A DNA stretch of 35,917 bases, taken from NCBI RefSeq assembly GCF_002150765.1, contig NZ_MUYM01000015.1:246825-282741 (forward strand). The letters are read 5' to 3'. The position numbers and the translations under genes are program-made. The notes under the pieces are model-generated. The model did no database searches and had not been told where the DNA came from. It saw only the letters and a list, made by a program, of their open reading frames with translations. Each line of letters starts with the position of its first letter. Position 1 is the stretch's first letter. Of the stretch, positions 31,001 through 35,917 are shown in pieces. This DNA comes from Lentzea kentuckyensis (GTDB lineage: Bacteria; Actinomycetota; Actinomycetes; Mycobacteriales; Pseudonocardiaceae).

Positions 31001-32698
31001 ATGCGGCGAGCAGTGCTCCTGGCAGTCCTGTTCCTGTTCTCCACGGTGATCAGCCCGGCACGGGCGGAGTCGTTCGACGGCTCCGAGCTCCGGGTGTCCG
31101 GTGGGGTGTTCCGTGACGAGCACGGCCGTGAGGTGGTGTTGCGGGGCTTCAACGTCTCCGGTTCGGCGAAACTGGCCGAGTACCGCGGGCTGCCGTTCGC
31201 GAACGTCGCGGACGCGCGCAAGTCGGCGACCGCGATGAAGCAGCTGACCGGCGCGAACGCCGTGCGGTTCCTGCTGACGTGGGCGTGGATCGAACCGCAG
31301 CGCGGCCAGATCGACCACACCTACCTGGACGGCGTGACCGCGCAGCTGAGGGCGTTCACCGACCAGGGCATCCGCGTCTACCTCGACTTCCACCAGGACC
31401 TTTACTCGCGGTACCTGTTCAACAAGGACAGCTGGTATACCGGCGACGGCGCCCCGGCGTGGGCGGCGAGCGGGTACCCGAAGGAGTCGTGCGGCCTCTG
31501 CTTCCACTGGGGCCAGAACATGAAGAGCAACAACGCCGTCATCGCCGCCACCTACGACTTCTGGCACAACCGCAACGGTGTGCAGGACTCGTTCGTCAAC
31601 GCGGCCGGCGAGGCGCTCAAGCACGTCAAGCAAGCTTTGCCCGCCAACGAGTTCAAGCTCGTCGTCGGCGTCGACCCGCTGAACGAGCCCTACGCGGGCA
31701 AGTACGACAACGGTCAGAACTCGCAACAGTGGGAGCGCGACCTCCTGATGCCGTTCTACCAGCGTTTCCGGACGAAGATGGACGAGACGGGCTGGACCGC
31801 GAAGCCCGCGTTCGTCGAGCCGCTGGTGTTCTGGAACCAGAACGTGGACTTCTTCGCCGAACCCGGCGGCCTCACCCTGGTGCCGAACCTCGGCGAGCGG
31901 TTCGTGTTCAACGCGCACTTCTACGACGGCAAGGCGCAGTCGGGCGTGTTGATGCCGGGCAAGGCGGGCGACGGCCAGTACACCCAGGCGTTCGGCACGA
32001 TCCGCCAACGCGCTGCCGCACTCGGCACCGCCGCGATCGTGTCCGAGTTCGGGCACCCGGTGGCGGGCAACACGTCCGACAAGACCCCGTCGGTGCTCAA
32101 GGCGATCTACCAGGGCCTCGACTCGAACGCGACCGGCGCCCGCTGGTGGTCGGCGCCGCGCGGCACGGTGGTCTCCGGCAGCCAGTGGCACTGGGACACC
32201 AACTACGGCCGGCACCACGAGCTGATGAACGACAACCCGGGCAAGGTCAAGACCGACGGCGACGCGATGAACGACGAGCACTTCTCGGCGGTCAAGCTCG
32301 ACGACGCCGGCGCCCCGGTCCTCACCGTCGACCGCGCGATCGTCGACCGCGTCTACCCGCAGGCCGTCGGGGGCACCACGCTCGCCTTCACCTACGAGGA
32401 CCGCGCCTACCAGACCTGGCAGCAGATCCCGCTGCCGAACGTCCGCGCGCTGGTCGGCTCCGCGCCGTTCGCCGTGCTCGTCTGGGACTCGAACGGGGGC
32501 TCCGCGCCGACCGAGCTGCACCTGCCGGACTCGCTGCGGTCACCGCTGGTCGTGAGCTCGGCGCCGTCGTCGGTCACCGGCGACCGGCTGCTGCTGCGAG
32601 GGGGCTCCGGACGGCAGTTCGCGCTGGTCACGGCCGCGTCGGGCGGCAACGTGGCCGCGGCGGAGGCCGAACTTCGCCAGTGGTACCAGAGTTGGTGA
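31001..32698 (+). CDS. Secreted GH5 glycosidase, endoglycoceramidase-like
   Basis: A 565-residue secreted glycoside hydrolase of family 5, most like endoglycoceramidases, which release the glycan from glycosphingolipids. A signal peptide covers residues about 1-22. The (beta/alpha)8 barrel shows LRGFNVSGSAK, RFLLTWAWIEPQRG, the acid/base Glu in GVDPLNEPYAG and the nucleophile Glu in IVSEFGHPVAG. The about 110 C-terminal residues form a small beta domain (TYEDRAYQTW...LPNVRALVG) usual for this group. A lone soluble enzyme; true substrates in an actinomycete may be other glycolipids. ATG 31001 lies in the open frame; no strong ribosome site is obvious. Confidence 0.87.
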   Translation: MRRAVLLAVLFLFSTVISPARAESFDGSELRVSGGVFRDEHGREVVLRGFNVSGSAKLAEYRGLPFANVADARKSATAMKQLTGANAVRFLLTWAWIEPQRGQIDHTYLDGVTAQLRAFTDQGIRVYLDFHQDLYSRYLFNKDSWYTGDGAPAWAASGYPKESCGLCFHWGQNMKSNNAVIAATYDFWHNRNGVQDSFVNAAGEALKHVKQALPANEFKLVVGVDPLNEPYAGKYDNGQNSQQWERDLLMPFYQRFRTKMDETGWTAKPAFVEPLVFWNQNVDFFAEPGGLTLVPNLGERFVFNAHFYDGKAQSGVLMPGKAGDGQYTQAFGTIRQRAAALGTAAIVSEFGHPVAGNTSDKTPSVLKAIYQGLDSNATGARWWSAPRGTVVSGSQWHWDTNYGRHHELMNDNPGKVKTDGDAMNDEHFSAVKLDDAGAPVLTVDRAIVDRVYPQAVGGTTLAFTYEDRAYQTWQQIPLPNVRALVGSAPFAVLVWDSNGGSAPTELHLPDSLRSPLVVSSAPSSVTGDRLLLRGGSGRQFALVTAASGGNVAAAEAELRQWYQSW

Positions 32699-32734
32699 CG
32701 GCGTCGGCTCGCCCACGCCACGTAGCCTGGTGAA

Positions 32735-33601
32735 GTGCGAACTAGGCCCACACTGAGCTGGTCGCCTTCGGGCCCGTCGCTGCCGCGCACCTCCACCCTG
32801 ACCGACGTCGTCCCGATCGTCGCCGACGGCGGTGTGCTGGTGCTCAGCGGCGCGGGCCTGTCCACGGAGTCCGGCATCCCGGACTACCGCGGCGAGGGCG
32901 GTTCGCTGCGCAAGCACACCCCGATGACCTACGAGGAGTTCACCGGTAGCGCGGCCGGCCGGCAGCGCTACTGGGCCCGCAGCCACGTCGGCTGGCGGAC
33001 CATCGCCCGTGCGCACCCCAACGCGGGCCACCACGCCGTCACGCGCCTGGTTCCGAAGCTGTCCGGCGTGATCACCCAGAACGTCGACGGCCTGCACCAG
33101 GCCGCGGGCACGTCCGGCGTCGTCGAGCTGCACGGCGGCCTGGACCGGGTGATCTGCCTGGACTGCGGGGTGTTGTCGCCGCGCGTCGAACTCGACCGGC
33201 GCCTGCGCGAGGCCAACCCGGACTTCGCCGCCACGACCACCGAGATCAACCCCGACGGCGACGTGTTCCTGCCGGAGGAACAGGTGCGCGGCTTCGAGGT
33301 CGTCGGGTGCGTCGAGTGCGGTGGTGTGCTCAAGCCGGACGTCGTGTTCTTCGGCGAGAACGTGCCGCGCCCGCGCGTCGAACAGTGCTACTCGCTCGTC
33401 GACAGCGCCCGCTCGCTCCTCGTTCTCGGCTCGTCCCTGACGGTCATGTCCGGCCTCAGGTTCGTCCGGCGGGCGTCCGAGTCGGGCATCCCGGTCGTGA
33501 TCATCAACCGCGGCGTGACGCGCGGCGACCCGTACGCGTCGCTCAGGGTCGATCTGCCGTTGGGCACATCGCTGACGGAGCTCGTTGACCTAGTTCTGTG
33601 A
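32735..33601 (+). CDS. Sirtuin family NAD-dependent deacylase
   Basis: A 288-residue Sir2 protein. The NAD-binding motif GAGLSTESGIPDYRG, the TQNVDGLHQAAG and ELHGG catalytic blocks (His as base) and the zinc cysteines CLDC and CVECGG are all present, as are the GSSLTVMSG and NRGVTRGD segments. It deacylates lysines using NAD in the cytosol. The GTG at 32735 is seven bases after TAGCCT (32723-32728), consistent with leaderless mRNA. It is convergent with the S4-domain gene, overlapping 12 bases. Confidence 0.92.
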   Translation: MRTRPTLSWSPSGPSLPRTSTLTDVVPIVADGGVLVLSGAGLSTESGIPDYRGEGGSLRKHTPMTYEEFTGSAAGRQRYWARSHVGWRTIARAHPNAGHHAVTRLVPKLSGVITQNVDGLHQAAGTSGVVELHGGLDRVICLDCGVLSPRVELDRRLREANPDFAATTTEINPDGDVFLPEEQVRGFEVVGCVECGGVLKPDVVFFGENVPRPRVEQCYSLVDSARSLLVLGSSLTVMSGLRFVRRASESGIPVVIINRGVTRGDPYASLRVDLPLGTSLTELVDLVL

Positions 33602-33949
33602 CCGGAACTGGTCCAGCACGCGGCGCTCCCGCTTCGTCGGACGGCCGGCGCCACGATCGCGCCGTGCGATCGGGATGTCCGGCGGTGGCGGGGGAGTGCG
33701 GTCGATGAAGCACGTGGACGCGTCCGCCGCGCCGACCCGTTTCTGGATCACGCGGACCACCTCGACGATCCACGTCTTGTCGTTCACGCGGACGCGGACC
33801 TGGTCGCCGGGCACCACGGTCGCGGAGGCCTTCACGGGCTTGTCGTTGATGCGCACGTGGCCGCCCCGGCACGCCGCGGCGGCGTCCGGGCGGGTCTTCG
33901 TCAGCCTGACCGCCCACAGCCAGCGGTCGATGCGCGTGGACTCCACCAC
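33590..33949 (-). CDS. S4-domain RNA-binding protein (Hsp15-like)
   Basis: A 119-residue protein with an N-terminal S4 domain (RIDRWLWAVRLTKTRPDAAA, then VRINDKPVKASATVVPGDQV), followed by a basic C-terminal tail (RDRGAGRPTKRERRVLDQF). The pattern matches ribosome-associated Hsp15-like proteins that bind stalled 50S subunits. GTG 33949 (or GTG 33946) begins the conserved region. The longer frame to 34465 is antisense to the chorismate mutase gene. Convergent with the sirtuin gene. Confidence 0.87.
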   Translation of the reverse strand: MVESTRIDRWLWAVRLTKTRPDAAAACRGGHVRINDKPVKASATVVPGDQVRVRVNDKTWIVEVVRVIQKRVGAADASTCFIDRTPPPPPDIPIARRDRGAGRPTKRERRVLDQFRSQN

Positions 33950-33973
33950 GCCATCATGGCACTCTCGGAGATC

Positions 33974-34507
33974 ATGAAGACTCTGGTGGTCGCTCTGACC
34001 CTCGCGGCGTCGCTCACGCCCGTCGGCCCGCTCGGTGAGCTCACCGGTCTCGCGGTGCAGCGCGTCCAGGTCGCGGACCTGGTGGCAGCGGCGAAGTTCG
34101 GCACGACCCAGCCCATCGACGACCCCGCGCGCGAACAGCAGGTGCTCGACGGCGTGCGCACCAAGGCGACCCAGCTCGGCCTCGACCCCGAGAACGCGGC
34201 GAAGTTCTTCCGCGCCCAGATCGAGGCGAACAAGCTCGTGCAGCGCGGCCTCTACGCGCGCTGGACCGAGCACCCCGAGGAAGTCCCGTCGCGGCGCCCC
34301 GATCTCGGCACCGAGGTGCGGCCGATCCTCGACCGGCTGACCACGGACATCCTCGCCGAGCTCAAGGACACCGAACAGCTCCGGCGCCCCACGCTGAGGT
34401 GTGAGATCCACGCGACGATCGCGGAACGGTCCGCCGTCGTGCTGAACCGCCTCGACCGGCTGCACGAGAACGCGCTGGCCGAGGCGATGAGCACGATCTG
34501 CGCCTGA
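33974..34507 (+). CDS. Secreted chorismate mutase (AroQ gamma)
   Basis: A 177-residue exported chorismate mutase. A signal peptide (MKTLVVALTLAASLTP) precedes an all-alpha AroQ fold beginning LTGLAVQRVQVADLVAAAKF, with PIDDPAREQQVL and FFRAQIEANKLVQRG segments of the active site. Two late Cys (LRCEIHA and STICA) are placed like the stabilising disulfide of exported gamma-type enzymes. ATG 33974 has GGAG only three bases away; ATG 33956 would add six residues. Periplasmic/extracellular chorismate mutase of this class is known from mycobacteria, where its role is unclear. It is divergent from the S4 gene. Confidence 0.85.
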   Translation: MKTLVVALTLAASLTPVGPLGELTGLAVQRVQVADLVAAAKFGTTQPIDDPAREQQVLDGVRTKATQLGLDPENAAKFFRAQIEANKLVQRGLYARWTEHPEEVPSRRPDLGTEVRPILDRLTTDILAELKDTEQLRRPTLRCEIHATIAERSAVVLNRLDRLHENALAEAMSTICA

Positions 34508-34520
34508 AGCTTCCCCGGAC

Positions 34521-34844
34521 TCAAAGCTCCACTGTGGACTTCAGGCCGAGCATTCTGGCGAGCCCTGACAGTTCGAGCACCCGCGCCACCTGAGGCGACG
34601 CGGCGGACAACCGCAGCCGGCCCGCGGCGGCCGACGCGCGGGCGTGCCCGCGTACCAGGGCGCTGATCCCGCTGGAGTCGCAGAACGTGACCCCGGTCAG
34701 GTCCAGCACGACCGAACGGTGGCCCTTGTCGAGGAGACGGTCGAGTTTGGTGAGCAGTCGTTCCGAACCGGTTCCGGCGAGTTCACCGGTGACGGTGAGG
34801 AGGGTGGAGGCAGGCGACGACTCGGTCACCGTGACTTCGAGCAT
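34521..34844 (-). CDS. STAS-domain anti-sigma factor antagonist
   Basis: A 107-residue single STAS protein. It has alternating strands and helices, with the loop DLTGVTFCDSSGISALV carrying the Ser (DSSG) that anti-sigma kinases phosphorylate in SpoIIAA/RsbV-type proteins. Unphosphorylated it would bind the anti-sigma factor and free a sigma factor. No anti-sigma gene is adjacent. ATG 34844 has only a weak ribosome site. Its 3' end lies 13 bases from the chorismate mutase stop; it is divergent from the glycosyltransferase gene. Confidence 0.9.
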   Translation of the reverse strand: MLEVTVTESSPASTLLTVTGELAGTGSERLLTKLDRLLDKGHRSVVLDLTGVTFCDSSGISALVRGHARASAAAGRLRLSAASPQVARVLELSGLARMLGLKSTVEL

Positions 34845-34883
34845 TTCGCGGTAGTACCCAGTAGCCGCCACTCGGAAACCCGT

Positions 34884-34923
34884 GGTCCGCTCACCGGTTT
34901 CGAAGTTGTCCGGTGAGCGGACC
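34884..34923. promoter_or_regulatory. 14-bp-arm inverted repeat upstream of the glycosyltransferase
   Basis: GGTCCGCTCACCGG (34884-34897) and CCGGTGAGCGGACC (34910-34923) form a perfect inverted repeat with a 12-base AT-richer loop (TTTCGAAGTTGT) in the STAS/glycosyltransferase gap. It may be an operator or a leader hairpin before the ribosome site AAGGGG. Confidence 0.6.
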
Positions 34924-34962
34924 CAGGAGTTCCCTCGCAGACAGCTGCGGAAGGGGACCCAC

Positions 34963-35917
34963 GTGCGCGTGCTGCTGACCTCGTTGCCCATCCACTCCCA
35001 TCTGATGCCGACGGTGGTGCCGCTCGCGCGGGCGTTCCGCGACCACGGGCACGAGGCGGTCATCGCGACCGGACCGGCGATGGCGCACCTCGACCACACC
35101 GTCGTGATGCCGGACATCCCCGCGCCACAGGACTTCGGCCCGCCACCGCCGTGGATCCCGGAACGTGACGGCATGTTGCAAGTGCCGCTGTGGGCCGAGG
35201 AACTGGTGGTCAGGGCGACCGCGAACCTCCTGGACTTCGCGCGCAACTGGCGGCCGGACGTGATCGTGCGCGAGACCAACGAGTACGGCGGCGAGTTCGC
35301 CGCCGAGGTGCTCGGCATCCCGCACGCCGTGGTCGACATCGCCCCGTTCGCGCCGCTGGAGATCCCGCGCCTGCGCGAACGCAAGGACGAGGTGCGCGCC
35401 AGGTTCGGGATGAGCGCGACCGAACCGAGCTTCACCGCCGGCCTCACGCCCGCGTCGTGGCACCCGGCCCAGCACCACTTCCGCGTGCCGACCAGCGGCA
35501 GGAGCTGGGAGAGCGCCCCGGAGGTGGTCGCGACCTTCGGCACCAACGCCGGCCTGCTGATGTCCGGCTCGAAGCTTCTCCACATCGTGGTCGAGGCGCT
35601 GGGCAAGGTGGCGGCCCGGTCGGTCGTCGCGATCGGCCGCGGCGACTGGACCGGGCCGCGGCCGTCGAACGTCCGGCTCGAACCCGAGATTCCGCAACAG
35701 GAACTGCTCAACACCGCCAAGGTGTTCGTGACGCACGCGGGCTACAGCGGGGTGCGCGAGGCGTTGACCGCGGGCGTGCCGATGGTGTGCCTGCCGTTGT
35801 TCGCCGATCAACCGCGCAACGCCGCACGAATTCAAGATCTCGAAGCGGGAGTCCAGGTGGACGTGAAAGGTCTTACCGCTTCCGCGCTCGCCGAACGTAT
35901 CCAGCACGTGCTGGATA
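34963..35917 (+). CDS. Glycosyltransferase, macrolide-type GT1 (partial, cut by window end)
   Basis: The first about 318 residues of a GT-B fold glycosyltransferase of family 1, as found in macrolide, glycopeptide and related pathways. It starts VRVLLTSLPIHSHLMPTVVP, the usual Rossmann start with the acceptor loop. The nucleotide-sugar region has FVTHAGYSGVREALTAGVPMVCLPLFADQPRNA, where the common H-G-G motif reads H-A-G. It would transfer an NDP-sugar to a small acceptor in the cytosol. GTG 34963 has AAGGGG about seven bases upstream. The 3' end is beyond the window. No polyketide genes are seen here. Confidence 0.85.
   Translation, partial: MRVLLTSLPIHSHLMPTVVPLARAFRDHGHEAVIATGPAMAHLDHTVVMPDIPAPQDFGPPPPWIPERDGMLQVPLWAEELVVRATANLLDFARNWRPDVIVRETNEYGGEFAAEVLGIPHAVVDIAPFAPLEIPRLRERKDEVRARFGMSATEPSFTAGLTPASWHPAQHHFRVPTSGRSWESAPEVVATFGTNAGLLMSGSKLLHIVVEALGKVAARSVVAIGRGDWTGPRPSNVRLEPEIPQQELLNTAKVFVTHAGYSGVREALTAGVPMVCLPLFADQPRNAARIQDLEAGVQVDVKGLTASALAERIQHVLD

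Overview
The window is GC-rich, densely coded actinobacterial DNA. It has many GTG and TTG starts, short or apparently absent leaders, a SARP/NB-ARC regulator, a P450, a macrolide-type glycosyltransferase, an RHS toxin and a DeoR regulator. This suggests a filamentous actinomycete, most likely of the Pseudonocardiaceae (Lentzea/Saccharothrix/Amycolatopsis-like). That placement rests on gene content and style; there is no rRNA or marker gene here.

Layout. (1) 1-4.7 kb is sulfur-flavoured. A possible cysD 5' end is coupled to cysQ, and cysQ diverges from a TetR gene across a perfect operator-like palindrome. After a one-TM hypothetical comes a minus-strand series of LysR regulator, YeiH-type sulfate exporter and cysteine dioxygenase. 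(2) 4.6-7.7 kb holds a perfect 24-bp-arm palindrome, a secreted subtilase with a P-domain-like C-terminus, and a secreted esterase. (3) 7.7-13.8 kb looks like an uncharacterised peptide-natural-product locus. A SARP/NB-ARC activator diverges from an operon encoding a 68-aa peptide with eight cysteines, a membrane-anchored thioredoxin-like MauD/TlpA protein, an ABC exporter, an S26 signal peptidase and a MauE/DoxX membrane redox protein. A small secreted four-cysteine protein follows. A strong hairpin lies directly after the precursor. (4) 13.8-20.9 kb has a decayed transposase fragment, then a 2157-aa secreted RHS/YD toxin (DUF6531-like region, YD repeats, FN3 insert, RHS core, Hint domain, REase-like tip) and its abutting immunity gene. 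(5) 20.8-27.5 kb has a P450, a HEAT-repeat protein, a DeoR regulator, a deoxyribosyltransferase-like protein, a lone trpF, a stand-alone fumarate reductase/succinate dehydrogenase-type flavoprotein and a cupin. (6) 27.5-35.9 kb has a DUF4360 secreted protein, a class II glutamine amidotransferase, a membrane protein, a class A beta-lactamase, a GyrI-like protein, an endoglycoceramidase-like GH5, a sirtuin, an S4 RNA-binding protein, a secreted chorismate mutase, a STAS antagonist and a glycosyltransferase cut by the window end.

How genes may work together. In region 3 the MauE/MauD-like pair would form four disulfides in the exported peptide, the S26 protease would remove a leader ending in V-G-A, the ABC protein would export it, and the SARP would switch on the divergent promoter. 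This is inference from gene neighbourhood and motifs; I cannot name a characterised system with this exact set. In region 1 the dioxygenase would oxidise cysteine sulfur and the exporter would expel the resulting sulfite or sulfate.
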